NCBI RefSeq assembly: GCF_020400605.1
Contig: NZ_JAINRD010000005.1
Coordinates: 62,001 to 126,000 of the forward strand
Origin: Streptomyces aculeolatus
GTDB lineage: Bacteria; Actinomycetota; Actinomycetes; Streptomycetales; Streptomycetaceae
Length of the DNA: 64,000 nucleotides
Reading direction: 5' to 3'
Part shown: positions 17,601 to 26,134 of the stretch, piece after piece
Layout of the letters: each line of letters opens with the position of its first letter
Position numbering within the stretch: the first letter of the stretch is position 1
Made by a program: the position numbers and the translations under genes
Notes under the pieces: generated by a model
What the model was told of the DNA's origin: nothing
The model's database searches: none
What the model saw: the letters and a program-made list of their open reading frames with translations, nothing else

Positions 17601-18120
17601 CCACGGCCGCGCCGCCCGGCTGGCCGCCGAGCAGGGCTATGTGGTGGGCGAGGAGTTCGCGGGCATCGGTCTGGCGATGGGCGCGCGCCGCCAGGGCCGG
17701 CTGGCGGAGGCGGAGGCGCACCTGCGGCACTGGCTGGACTGGGACCGGAAGATCGAGTCTGACGTGGGCACCGCGCTGATCCTCGCCGAGCTGGGCTTCG
17801 TCGCGGAGCTGGCGGGCGACCCGGAGCAGGCCCGCGCCCACCACCGCGAGGGCCTGGCCTTCGCCCGCCCCACCGGCGACCCCCGGGCCATCGCCCTGGC
17901 CCTGGAGGGCCTGGCCGGCGCGGAGTCCCTGGACGGCGACGCGGGTGAGGCCGCCCGCCTCCTCGGCAGGGCCGAGGCCCTCCGCGCCGCCGCCGGCGCC
18001 CCGCTCCCCGCGGCCGAACGCCTCGACACCGACCGCATCATGGGCCGCCTGCGCGCGGCTCTGCCACCCGACGCCCTCGCCGCCGAGATCGCCGCCGGGC
18101 GGGAGGCCGAGGAACCGTGA
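14635..18120 (+). CDS. SARP-family regulator: OmpR-type DNA-binding, BTAD, NB-ARC ATPase and TPR
   Basis: 1161 residues with AfsR-like architecture. Residues 1-93 are the winged-helix domain (MRFGVLGPLAVW, VRSLLADLLIHAGRAVPADR, SQLRRALE). About 95-245 is the bacterial transcriptional activation domain ending at LGLDPGPELAALHQAIL. The STAND ATPase follows with Walker A GPGGVGKTRLA near residue 297 and Walker B TLLVLDNCEHV. About 730-1150 holds TPR-like helical repeats. A very acidic linker (ETEGEDEREDEEEAEG) lies near residue 785. Such regulators bind promoters of antibiotic, export or differentiation genes. The divergent reductase-exporter pair is the obvious local target. Confidence 0.9.
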   Translation: MRFGVLGPLAVWTAGGQAVRVPEVKVRSLLADLLIHAGRAVPADRLVDDLWGDSPPANPAGALQTRVSQLRRALEEAEPGARALVVSRPPGYLLDAGPEATDTGRFAALTAAARRADGPRARAALLADALALWRGEVLADFADEEFARAEIARLDELRLTALEEQAEARLELGEHALLADELGDLVARHPLRERLRAAQLRALYRAGRQSDALASYGRLRAQLAEELGLDPGPELAALHQAILEQDPALGAPEREGEQAAVRGNLPAPHGELIGRDESVAAVRALLETGRLVTLTGPGGVGKTRLALETARGLPESFPDGVWLVELSALAPPRPAAEPADVAPGADEAAEVVAAALGVRDETAGGGLLTGAGGTPPVQRLAEALRTKRTLLVLDNCEHVVDAVAALCARLLTAAPGVRVLATGQEPLGVGGEHLWPVAPLDVPPAEAARTPESDRAASAPRGTPSPGATGTAHPAAAPDAASAPDLAALRASGAVRLFTERAAAAAPGFAVDAANAAAVATVCRRLDGIPLALELAATRVRALGVHELAARLDDRFRLLSAGPRDAPARQRTLRAMLDWSWELLTAPEQAVLRRLSLHAEGCTLRAAEAVCAGGGIAEDEVLDLLARLVDRSLVMAAPGDGVAPARYHLLESVTAYGHEQLCAAGEFGSVRRRHTAYYAALAAEAEPQLRGPAQRQWLLRLDAESANMRAALEDAVRSGTAATALGLACDLAWYWVLRGRLGEGRRFLTTALAAPRAPRHPATGTATGTEVTPAAAAETEGEDEREDEEEAEGAAAAPGRDVTAARAAALTWRAAMTLRLGEPLTPDVLPAGRPPQPADLSELAAGARADAFLGLARLGLGPLPGGDDPLARAEGVFRALGDQWGTAAVSSTLARQAVLRGDLPALAEYGERSMALFAGLGDRWGQLHATYALGTYAEITGDYAQAARLHREGLRMAEDLGLWSEVSDKLSMLGRVALLTGDAAQADEFHGRAARLAAEQGYVVGEEFAGIGLAMGARRQGRLAEAEAHLRHWLDWDRKIESDVGTALILAELGFVAELAGDPEQARAHHREGLAFARPTGDPRAIALALEGLAGAESLDGDAGEAARLLGRAEALRAAAGAPLPAAERLDTDRIMGRLRAALPPDALAAEIAAGREAEEP

Positions 18121-18171
18121 GCCGCTGATCAGGCGTCTTCGGACGAGATGTGGCTGTAACGGGGGTGGCAC

Positions 18172-21100
18172 ATGGGGAATCGTCCGACGGACTGGCACGT
18201 ACTCGATCTGGATGACGACCCGACGCCGGGGGATCCGGAGCGGGTCAAGCAGCTGGCGCGTGAGCTGCACGATTTCGCCGATGACGTGGCGGACGCGCTG
18301 CGGCAGATCAAGGGCATGGCCGGCGAGGACGCCCTGCTGCGCTGGGCGGGGAAGACCGCGAAGGCGTTCCAGGACGAGTTCGAGGAAGTCCCCAAGAACC
18401 TCAAGAAGCTTCAGCGCTCCTATGATCTGGCGGGTGACGCGCTTGCGGCGTATTGGCCGAAGCTGGAGCGGGCGCAGTCGTTGGCCGACAAGGCGCTGGC
18501 CAGGGGCCGTGAGGCGCAGAGTGATCTGACCGCTGCCAACGGCCGTCTCGACTCGGCCAATTCCTGGGTGGACCGGGCGACGAAGAAGACGGAGGAGTAC
18601 GACGAGAAGGAGGGCAAGGAGAAGCCCGACGAGTCGGAGGTGCGCGCCGCCACCCGCAACGCCACCGACGCCAAGTCCGCCCGTGCCTCCGCCCAGACCG
18701 CGGTCGACAACGCGCAAGGCGGCCTGGAAGCGGCCAAGAAGATGGCCGCCGACGCCAAGAAGATGCGCGAGGACGCCGCGTCCGAGGCCAAGGACAAACT
18801 CGAAGACGCCTCCGACGCGGGCATCCAGAACCGCAAGTGGTGGGAGAAGGCGGTCGACTGGGTCAAGGACAACTGGGACACCATCGTCACCGTCTGCAAA
18901 GTCATCGTCGCCGTCCTCGGCATCGTCGTCCTCATCATCGGCGGACCGCTGGCCTGGGTCGTCCTCGCCGCGGCGCTGGTGGTGCTGGCCGACAGCCTGA
19001 TCAAGTACGCGAACGGCGAGGGCTCCCTCTTCGACGTCGCCATGGCCGCCCTGGACTGCATCCCCGGCATGAAGGGCCTCACCTCACTGGCCAGGCTCGG
19101 CAAGGGCCTGAAGAGCCTCAAGGGCGGGCTGGCCGGGCTGCGCGGCATGAAGAACGCCGTACTCGGCCTGGCCAAGCGGGGCCGCACGATGATCGACGAC
19201 GCCGCACAGGGCGCCACGACCCGGCTGAAGAACATCGTCTCGAAGTTCACCGACCCCGTGGACCTGGCCACCGGGGCGATGTACCTGCCTCAGGAGGACA
19301 TCGAACTGCCCGGGAACCTGCCCCTGGTCTTCTCCCGCCGGCTGGGCTCGGCCTACCGGGCCGGCTGGTGGTTCGGCCCCACCTGGGCCTCCACCGCCGA
19401 CCAGCGCCTGGAGACCGACGACCGGGGCGTCGTCTTCGTCACCGAGGACGGCCGGCTCCTCGCCTACCCCCACCCCGCCGACTCCGAGGTGCTGCCCGAA
19501 CAGGGCCCGCGCTGGCCGCTCGCCCGCCTGGAGAACGGCGGCTACACCGTCACGGACCCCCTCACCGGCCACACCCGTACCTTCGCCCGCCCCGACGCCG
19601 ACGGCCTCGCGCCGCTGGAACAGATAGCGGACCGCAACGGCCACACCCTGACCTTCACCTACGACGACGACGGCGCCCCCACCGGCATCCGCCACTCCGG
19701 CGGCTACCACCTCAAGCTCACCACCGACGCCGGCCGCATCACCGCCCTCTCCCTCGCCGGCGCCGCCGACGACGGCACCGACATCGTCGTCAAGCGCTTC
19801 GGCTACGACCCCGGCGGCAACCTCACCGAGGACATCAACTCCTCGGGACTGCCCCTGGCCTTCACCTACGACGACCGCCTGCGGGCGACCTCCTGGACCG
19901 ACCGCAACGGCCACCGCTACGACTACACCTACGACGACCGCGACCGCTGCATCGCCGAAGGCGGCGAAGCCGGCCACCTCGCCCTCACCCTCGACTACGA
20001 CGGCACCGACCCCGCCTGGCCCGGGTCCGCGATCACCACCCTCACCACCGCAGAGGGCGCGGTCACCCGCTTCGTCGTCAACGACGAGTGCCAGATCACC
20101 GCCGAGATCGACGCCCTCGGCCACACCACCCGCACCAGCTACGACGAACACCACAACCTCACCGCCGAGACCGACCCCCTCGGCCAGCGGTTCGCCTACG
20201 CCTACGACGCCGACGGCGGCCTGCGCACGCTCGTGCGGCCCGACGGCACCACCACGACGCTCGACTACGCCGCGCCCGGCCTGCCGAGCCGTGTGACGGC
20301 ACCGGACGGAGCCACCTGGGTCCAGTCGTTCGACGCCGCCGGCAACCGCCTCTCCGTCGCCGACCCGTCCGGCGCCACCACCCGCTACCACTACGACGAC
20401 CGGGGCCGCCTGCGCGCCGTCACCGACGCGCTGGACCACACGGTCGCGATCGGGAACAACGCGGCGGGCCTGCCCGTCGAGACGGTCGACCCGCTGGGCG
20501 GCACCACCCGCTACGAGTACGACGCCTTCGGCCGCGTCCGCGCGGTGACCGACCCCCTCGGCCACACCACCCGGGCGACCTGGAACACGGAGGGCCTGCT
20601 CACCTCGTACACGCTGCCCGACGGCACGACCGAGTCCTGGGCGTACGACGCCGAAGGCAACTGCCTGGCCCACACCGACGCCGCGGGCACGTCGACCACG
20701 TACGAGTACACGCACTTCGACCAGCTCGGCGCCTACACCGCGGCCGACGGCGCACGCTATGAGTTCACCCACGACGCGAGCCTGCGGCTCACCGAAGTGC
20801 GGGACCCGCTCGGCCGCCGCTGGCGGTACGTGTACGACCGCGCCGGGCGCCTCGTCTCGGAGACCGACTTCGACGACAGGACGACCGAGTACGTCCGGGA
20901 CGCGGCCGGCCGGATCGCGGTGTCCGTCACCCCGCTCGGCGAACGCATCACCTACGAGTACGACCCGCTCGGCAACATCGCGCGCAAGAACGCGGGCGGC
21001 GCGGTGACCAGGTACACGTACGACGCCGCCGGACGGCTCCTCACCGCCGCCGGCCCGGGCTCCGCCGTCACCTGCGAGCGCAACGAACTGGGCCTGATCA

Positions 21101-22701
21101 CCAGGGAGGACGTCGACGGCCGCAGCATGTCGTTCCGCTACGACGCCCTCGGCCGCCGGACCGCGCGCGTCACCCCCTCCGGTGCCCGGACGACCTACGG
21201 CTACGACGCCGCGGGCGCCCGCGACGCGGTCACCGCGTCGGGACACACGCTGCGCTTCCAGCGGGACGCGGGCGGTCGCGAACTCACCTGCCTGCTCGAC
21301 GGCTCGCTCGCCGTGGAGCGGCAATGGGACCCGGTGGGCCGGCTCCACGCGCAGACCGTGGCCGCCGGGGAGCGCACCGTCCAGCGGCGCACGTACACCT
21401 ACCGCGGCGACGGCCACCTCGCCGCCGTGCACGACCGGCTGGCCGGTACGAGCCGGTTCGACGTCGACGCCGCCGGCCGCGTCACCGGCGTCGCCGCGGG
21501 CGACTGGCGGGAGACGTACGGCTACGACGCCGTCGGCAACGTGACGCGGGCCGCCTGGCCCGACCACCACGCCGGTGCGGCGGCCACGGGCGAGCGGCGT
21601 TACGAGGGCACCCGCGTCCTGGGGGCCGGCGCCCTGCGCTACCAGCACGACGCCGCCGGCCGGCTGGTGGCCCGGACCCGTAAGCGGCTCTCCCACAAGC
21701 CCGACACCTGGCGCTTCGCCTGGGACGCCGAGGACCGCCTGACGCGGGCGACGACCCCGGACGGCACCGTGTGGCGCTACCGCTACGACCCGCTCGGCCG
21801 CCGGATCGCCAAGGAGCGGCTGACCGCCGAGGGGGAGGTGGCCGAGCGGATCGGGTTCACCTGGGACGGGTCCGTGCTCGTCGAGGAGACCACGCGCTCC
21901 CCCGAACTGCCGCACCCGGTGACCCTGACGTGGGAGCACGAGGGCTTCAGCCCCATCTCCCAGGCGGAGCGCATCACGGACGACACCGGCCGGCGGGAGA
22001 TCGACTCCCGGTTCTTCGCCATCGTCACCGACCTCGTCGGCACGCCACGGGAGTTGGTGGACGCGGACGGGCAGGTGGCGTGGCGCGCCCGCAGCACCAT
22101 CTGGGGGGCCACCGCCTGGTCCGCCGGGAGCACGGCGTACACGCCCCTGCGGCTGCCCGGGCAGTACGCGGACCGGGAGACCGGGCTGCACTACAACCTG
22201 CACCGCTACTACGACCCCGCACTCGCCCGCTACGCCACGCCGGACCCGCTCGGGCTGTCGCCCGCGCCCAACCCCGTCGCGTACGTGCACAACCCCCTGA
22301 CGTGGTCGGACCCGCTGGGGCTCTCCCCGTACAGCAGCCGCAAGCTGGGCCTGAGCGACTCGGCCCAGAACGCGATCCAGAAGCTGGAGAACATCAAGAA
22401 GGACCCCATAGGCAGGATCAACAGCATGCCGAACCACAACCACTACTCCGCGGCCCGCCGGGAGGCCGCGGGCGAGGTGGTGGCCGTGAAGCAGAACGGC
22501 GTGCCCTTCGACCACATCGCCGACCTGACGAACGCCAGGAACGGTCTGGAGAACGTGCGCAAGGTGCTGGTGAAGGAGATGGACGTGCTGCCGGAGGGAC
22601 TGACGGAACGCGGCCTCGACGTGCTCATCAAGAAGCACGACGAGACCGTCTACCATCTCGACCGGCTGAACGGCTTCCTCGGGTCCATCGGCCACCGTTG
22701 A
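18172..22701 (+). CDS. Rhs/YD-repeat polymorphic toxin with Ntox28-like C-terminus
   Basis: 1509 residues. About 1-230 is helical, with a WXG100-like segment (LLRWAGKTAKAFQDEF) and coiled coil, suggesting type VII-like export. A hydrophobic hairpin lies at about 239-280. DPVDLATGAMYLPQEDIELP starts a DUF6531 domain near residue 361. Dozens of YD repeats follow, then the Rhs core (LPGQYADRETGLHYNLHRYY, RYATPDPLGL) ending at WSDPLGL near 1385. The last 124 residues are the variable tip, with NHNHYSAARREAAGEVVA, PFDHIADL and NARNGLENVRK resembling polymorphic toxin type 28, a predicted nuclease. The downstream pentapeptide-repeat gene could be immunity. No signal peptide. Confidence 0.88.
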   Translation: MGNRPTDWHVLDLDDDPTPGDPERVKQLARELHDFADDVADALRQIKGMAGEDALLRWAGKTAKAFQDEFEEVPKNLKKLQRSYDLAGDALAAYWPKLERAQSLADKALARGREAQSDLTAANGRLDSANSWVDRATKKTEEYDEKEGKEKPDESEVRAATRNATDAKSARASAQTAVDNAQGGLEAAKKMAADAKKMREDAASEAKDKLEDASDAGIQNRKWWEKAVDWVKDNWDTIVTVCKVIVAVLGIVVLIIGGPLAWVVLAAALVVLADSLIKYANGEGSLFDVAMAALDCIPGMKGLTSLARLGKGLKSLKGGLAGLRGMKNAVLGLAKRGRTMIDDAAQGATTRLKNIVSKFTDPVDLATGAMYLPQEDIELPGNLPLVFSRRLGSAYRAGWWFGPTWASTADQRLETDDRGVVFVTEDGRLLAYPHPADSEVLPEQGPRWPLARLENGGYTVTDPLTGHTRTFARPDADGLAPLEQIADRNGHTLTFTYDDDGAPTGIRHSGGYHLKLTTDAGRITALSLAGAADDGTDIVVKRFGYDPGGNLTEDINSSGLPLAFTYDDRLRATSWTDRNGHRYDYTYDDRDRCIAEGGEAGHLALTLDYDGTDPAWPGSAITTLTTAEGAVTRFVVNDECQITAEIDALGHTTRTSYDEHHNLTAETDPLGQRFAYAYDADGGLRTLVRPDGTTTTLDYAAPGLPSRVTAPDGATWVQSFDAAGNRLSVADPSGATTRYHYDDRGRLRAVTDALDHTVAIGNNAAGLPVETVDPLGGTTRYEYDAFGRVRAVTDPLGHTTRATWNTEGLLTSYTLPDGTTESWAYDAEGNCLAHTDAAGTSTTYEYTHFDQLGAYTAADGARYEFTHDASLRLTEVRDPLGRRWRYVYDRAGRLVSETDFDDRTTEYVRDAAGRIAVSVTPLGERITYEYDPLGNIARKNAGGAVTRYTYDAAGRLLTAAGPGSAVTCERNELGLITREDVDGRSMSFRYDALGRRTARVTPSGARTTYGYDAAGARDAVTASGHTLRFQRDAGGRELTCLLDGSLAVERQWDPVGRLHAQTVAAGERTVQRRTYTYRGDGHLAAVHDRLAGTSRFDVDAAGRVTGVAAGDWRETYGYDAVGNVTRAAWPDHHAGAAATGERRYEGTRVLGAGALRYQHDAAGRLVARTRKRLSHKPDTWRFAWDAEDRLTRATTPDGTVWRYRYDPLGRRIAKERLTAEGEVAERIGFTWDGSVLVEETTRSPELPHPVTLTWEHEGFSPISQAERITDDTGRREIDSRFFAIVTDLVGTPRELVDADGQVAWRARSTIWGATAWSAGSTAYTPLRLPGQYADRETGLHYNLHRYYDPALARYATPDPLGLSPAPNPVAYVHNPLTWSDPLGLSPYSSRKLGLSDSAQNAIQKLENIKKDPIGRINSMPNHNHYSAARREAAGEVVAVKQNGVPFDHIADLTNARNGLENVRKVLVKEMDVLPEGLTERGLDVLIKKHDETVYHLDRLNGFLGSIGHR

Positions 22702-22726
22702 ACGGCGCACGCAAGACCGGAGGATC

Positions 22727-23326
22727 ATGGACGACGCAGACGACCAGCGCATCGCCGAGGACCGGCGCCGCTGGAGCACACCGGCCGGCACGGCCGCCGC
22801 CGAACGCATCCTGCACGCCCTGCGGGACGGAACGGACTGGCGGGACGTCTCCGCCGAGTTCTCCGGGCTGGGCGACCGCAGGGACCTGCGGGGCGTCCCG
22901 CTCGCCGGCGCCGACCTGCGCGGGGCGGACCTGCGGGACGCCAACCTCAGCCACGCCGTGCTGCGTGCGGCCCGGCTCGACGGGGCGGACCTGTCGGAGG
23001 CGCATCTCACCGGCGCCGACTTCGCCGGGGCGTCGCTGCGCGGCGCGCTGCTCGCCGGGGTGCAGGCCGGTGCCGCCACGTTCTCCGGCTGCGACCTCTC
23101 GGAGGCGCGCATGGACGGGGTCGGGCTGATGCGGGCGGCGCTCGACGGGGCGGTCCTGCGGGGTGCGTCGCTGCGGCGGGCGAACTTCGCCGCGGCGAAC
23201 CTGCGGGACGCGGACTTCGGCGACGCGGACCTTCAGGACGCGGTCCTGCTGAGCGCGCGGACGGAGGGCGCGAGCTTCGAGGGCGCCCGGATGACGGGAG
23301 TCCGCGGCGGTCGGCTGGCACCGTAG
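22727..23326 (+). CDS. Pentapeptide-repeat protein, candidate immunity partner of the Rhs toxin
   Basis: 199 residues. After a helical N-terminal part (1-55) come repeats of the A(D/N)Lxx type (LAGADLRGADLRDANLSHAV, LTGADFAGASLRGALL, RRANFAAANLRDADFGDADL), which form a right-handed quadrilateral beta-helix. The gene begins 25 bases after the toxin stop, with GGAGG upstream, so the two are almost certainly cotranscribed. In polymorphic toxin loci the next gene normally encodes immunity, which makes this the natural candidate (inference); pentapeptide repeats can also mimic DNA and protect gyrase. A 12-bp terminator ends the unit. Confidence 0.85.
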   Translation: MDDADDQRIAEDRRRWSTPAGTAAAERILHALRDGTDWRDVSAEFSGLGDRRDLRGVPLAGADLRGADLRDANLSHAVLRAARLDGADLSEAHLTGADFAGASLRGALLAGVQAGAATFSGCDLSEARMDGVGLMRAALDGAVLRGASLRRANFAAANLRDADFGDADLQDAVLLSARTEGASFEGARMTGVRGGRLAP

Positions 23327-23386
23327 AAGGCGACCGCGGCGGGCCGCTGGAAGCACGGCGGCAGGCCCGGTGGCGTACGGGGCCCC

Positions 23387-23417
23387 GCGGGGAGCCCGTC
23401 GGGTCCGGGCTCCCCGC
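23387..23417. terminator. Perfect 12-bp terminator hairpin
   Basis: GCGGGGAGCCCG at 23387-23398 is exactly complementary to 23406-23417, with loop TCGGGTC. It separates the toxin unit from the converging polyamine operon and begins 3 bases past the end of the latter. Confidence 0.8.
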
Positions 23418-23420
23418 TCG

Positions 23421-24647
23421 TCAGCCGTCGTCGCGCAGGGCCCAGGGGGAGCCGTAAGCCGTCAGCAGGTCCAGGAACGGCTTCGGCGGCAGGGCCTCCG
23501 GGCCGAGGACGCCCGCTGCGGTCCACAGGCCGGCGGCCAGCAGCTCCAGGGCGACCACCGGGTTGACGGCCGTCTGCCAGACGACGGCCTGGACGCCGTC
23601 GAGGGCCATCGTCTCCTCGTTGTCCGCCACGTGGTAGAGGTACACCTCCCGCGGCCCGCCGTCCTTCGTGCCGCGTACCCACGTGCCCGCGCACGTCCTG
23701 CCGCGCATCCGGTCGCCGAGCCCCGCCGGGTCCGGGAGGCACGCGGCGACCACGTCGCGCGGCGAGACCTTCGCGTCGCCGACCGCGACGGGCGCGGTGC
23801 GGTCCAGGCCCAGCTTGTGCAGGGTCTTGAGGACGTCGATGAACTCCTCCCCCAGCCCGTACTTGAAGGTGACCCGGCGCGCGTCGATCCAGCGCGGCAC
23901 GAGGAGCACCTCCTCGTGTTCGACGTTGACGCACTCCACGGGCCCGATGCCGGCCGGGAAGTCGAAGACCTCCGGTTCGCTGAAGGGCTCGGTGGTGTGC
24001 CAGCCCCGGCCGGCGTCCCAGATCACCGGCGGGTTCAGGCACTCCTCGATCGTCGTCCAGATGGAGAACGACGGCGCGAAGCCGTAGCCGTCCACGGTGA
24101 GGTCCGCGCCGTCGCGTACGCCGATCTCGTCGACGGTGTCGAAGAGTTCGTCGGCGGCGTAGCGGGCGAAGACGTCGGAGAGGCCGGGCTCCACGCCCAT
24201 GCCGACGAGCGCGAGGCGGCCCGAGGTGGCCCACCGGTCGGCGGCGGCGAACTGCTGGTCGCCGAGCTTCACGCCGCACTCCTCGTACGGGCGCACGGGG
24301 TGCGGCCGGGACAGGGACATCGCCATGTCGACATAAGTGGCGGCCTGCTCGTACGCGGCCTCGAAGAGCGGCATGACGAAACGCGGGTCGGTGGCGTTGA
24401 GGAGCACGTCGCAGCGGTGGGTACGCAGCAGGGCGGCCACCGCCGTACGGTCCGCCGCGTCCACCCGGGCGGCCGTGAACCGGGCGCCGGCCGCACCCGG
24501 GTGGGCGGCCCGCACGTAGGACACCGCGGCTTCAGCGCGGGCGGGGTCGCGGTCGGCGACGACCATCGCCTCGAAGAAGTCGCGGCGCGCCGCGATGCGG
24601 GTGATCGCCGTGCCGACGCCACCCGCGCCCACCAGCAAGATGCGCAT
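23421..24647 (-). CDS. Saccharopine dehydrogenase family (LYS9-like) oxidoreductase
   Basis: 408 residues from the ATG at 24647 (GGGAG upstream). The N-terminal Rossmann motif MRILLVGAGGVGTAI binds NAD(P). LLNATDPRFVMPLFEAAYE, GMGVEPGLSDVFARYAADELF and the ending LPDPAGLGDRMRGRTCAGTW with VRGTKDGG follow the LYS9 layout shared by saccharopine dehydrogenase and carboxynorspermidine dehydrogenase. As the last gene of a polyamine uptake and oxidation operon, 20 bases after the amine oxidase, it more likely acts on a polyamine-derived imine than in lysine metabolism (inference). The exact substrate cannot be read from sequence. Confidence 0.82.
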   Translation of the reverse strand: MRILLVGAGGVGTAITRIAARRDFFEAMVVADRDPARAEAAVSYVRAAHPGAAGARFTAARVDAADRTAVAALLRTHRCDVLLNATDPRFVMPLFEAAYEQAATYVDMAMSLSRPHPVRPYEECGVKLGDQQFAAADRWATSGRLALVGMGVEPGLSDVFARYAADELFDTVDEIGVRDGADLTVDGYGFAPSFSIWTTIEECLNPPVIWDAGRGWHTTEPFSEPEVFDFPAGIGPVECVNVEHEEVLLVPRWIDARRVTFKYGLGEEFIDVLKTLHKLGLDRTAPVAVGDAKVSPRDVVAACLPDPAGLGDRMRGRTCAGTWVRGTKDGGPREVYLYHVADNEETMALDGVQAVVWQTAVNPVVALELLAAGLWTAAGVLGPEALPPKPFLDLLTAYGSPWALRDDG

Positions 24648-24667
24648 CTGCCCACTCCCTGCTCTCG

Positions 24668-26134
24668 TCAGCTGTCGAAGCCCATGCCCATCCGGTCCAG
24701 CGCCCTGAGCCACAGGTTCCGCCGCCCGCCGCCCGCGTCCGCCCGCGCCAGCGACCAGCGCGTCAGCCCGATGCCCGCCCACGCCAGCGGCTCGGGCGGG
24801 AACGGCAGCGGCTTGCTGCGCACCATCCGCAGCTCCGTGCGCTCCGTGCGCTCGCCCGCGAGGAGGTCGAGCATCACCTCGGCGCCGAAGCGGCTGGCGC
24901 CGACGCCGAGGCCGGTGTAGCCGGCGGCGTACGCGACACGGCCGGCGTGGGCCGTGCCGAAGAAGGCGGCGAAGCGGGAGCAGGTGTCGATGGCGCCGCC
25001 CCAGCGGTGGGTGAAGCGGACCTCGGCGAGCTGCGGGAAGCAGCGGTGGAAGTGGCGGGCGAGCTTCAGGTGGGTCTCGGGGCGCTGGTCGTACTCGGCC
25101 CGCACCCGGCCGCCGAAGTGGTGCACGGCGTCGTAGCCGCCCCACAGGATGCGGTGGTCGGCGGTGATGCGGAAGTAGTGGAACCGGTTGGCGCTGTCGG
25201 CGAGTCCCTGGCGGCGGTGCCAGCCCACGGCGTCGCGCTGGGCGGCGGTCAGCGGCTCCGTCATCAGCGCGTAGTCGTAGACGGGGGTCAGGTACGGGCG
25301 GACGCGGCGGACGAGGTGCGGGAAGGCGTTGGTGCCGAGCGCCACGTGCGGCGCGCGCACCCGCCCGTACGGCGTCCGCACCTCCATCGCGCCGCCGCCC
25401 GCCCCCGCGCCGCGGGCGCCCGCGGACCGGAACGCCCCGCCGCCGCCTCCTCCTGGGCCGGCGGGGGCGAGGGCGAGGCCCGGGGTGTGCTCGTAGATCC
25501 GTACGCCCGCGTCCAGGCACGCCTGCCGCAGCCCCCAGGCCAGCCGCGCCGGCTGGACCATGGCGACGCCGGCGCGGTCCCAGAGGCCGCCGAGGAACGT
25601 CGGCGAGTCGACCTCGGCGCGTACCGCGTCCCGGTCCATCAGCAGCAGCCCGTCGCCGAGCCCGCGGCGCGTCGCCTCCTCGGCGAACTCGCTCAGCTCG
25701 TCGAGCTGGTACGGCTCGGTGGCCACGGTGATCTCGCCGCTGCGCCGGAAGTCGCAGTCGATGCCGTACCGCTCGACGGCCGCGCCGATCGCGTCCAGGT
25801 TCGCGGCGCCCAGCCGCTCCAGGGCCTCGATCTCCTCGGGCCAGCGCTCCAGGCCGTTGCCGAGGCCGTGGGTGAGGGAAGCGGCGCAGAAGCCGCCGTT
25901 GCGGCCGGACGCCGCCCAGCCGCACTCGGCGGCCTCGATGAGGACGACGTCGCGGCCGGGGCCGCGCTCCTTGGCGAGCAGCGCCGTCCACAGCCCGCTG
26001 TAGCCGCCGCCGACGACGAGCAGGTCGGCCTCCTCGGCGCCGGTGAGCGCGGGCAGCGCCGCGGGCCGGCCGGGGTCGTCGAGCCAGTACGGCCGCGGGG
26101 CGGCCGACGCCAGGGAGCGCGCGGGGTCCGTCAT
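24668..26134 (-). CDS. FAD-dependent amine oxidoreductase (PuuB/OrdL-like)
   Basis: 488 residues. ADLLVVGGGYSGLWTALLAKE is the FAD dinucleotide-binding motif, followed by AECGWAASGRNGGFCAA, typical of the DadA/PuuB group, and a C-terminal AAGYTGLGVGASRFGAEVML flavin contact. PuuB oxidises gamma-glutamylputrescine, producing an aldehyde, ammonia and hydrogen peroxide. No gamma-glutamylpolyamine synthetase or PuuD is encoded in the window, so the substrate may be the free or the glutamylated amine. A Gly/Ala-rich insert lies near residues 225-250. The ATG overlaps the stop of potC (ATGA). Confidence 0.87.
   Translation of the reverse strand: MTDPARSLASAAPRPYWLDDPGRPAALPALTGAEEADLLVVGGGYSGLWTALLAKERGPGRDVVLIEAAECGWAASGRNGGFCAASLTHGLGNGLERWPEEIEALERLGAANLDAIGAAVERYGIDCDFRRSGEITVATEPYQLDELSEFAEEATRRGLGDGLLLMDRDAVRAEVDSPTFLGGLWDRAGVAMVQPARLAWGLRQACLDAGVRIYEHTPGLALAPAGPGGGGGGAFRSAGARGAGAGGGAMEVRTPYGRVRAPHVALGTNAFPHLVRRVRPYLTPVYDYALMTEPLTAAQRDAVGWHRRQGLADSANRFHYFRITADHRILWGGYDAVHHFGGRVRAEYDQRPETHLKLARHFHRCFPQLAEVRFTHRWGGAIDTCSRFAAFFGTAHAGRVAYAAGYTGLGVGASRFGAEVMLDLLAGERTERTELRMVRSKPLPFPPEPLAWAGIGLTRWSLARADAGGGRRNLWLRALDRMGMGFDS

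Noticed and set aside
19084..23112. A 1342-codon antisense open frame within the Rhs gene
   Set aside because: It shadows the YD-repeat coding sequence; the translation is Val/Gly/Arg-rich low complexity with no recognisable motif.
18172..23326. Prophage or integrative element carrying the Rhs unit
   Set aside because: No integrase, transposase, direct-repeat ends or tRNA is visible and base composition is close to that of the neighbours.
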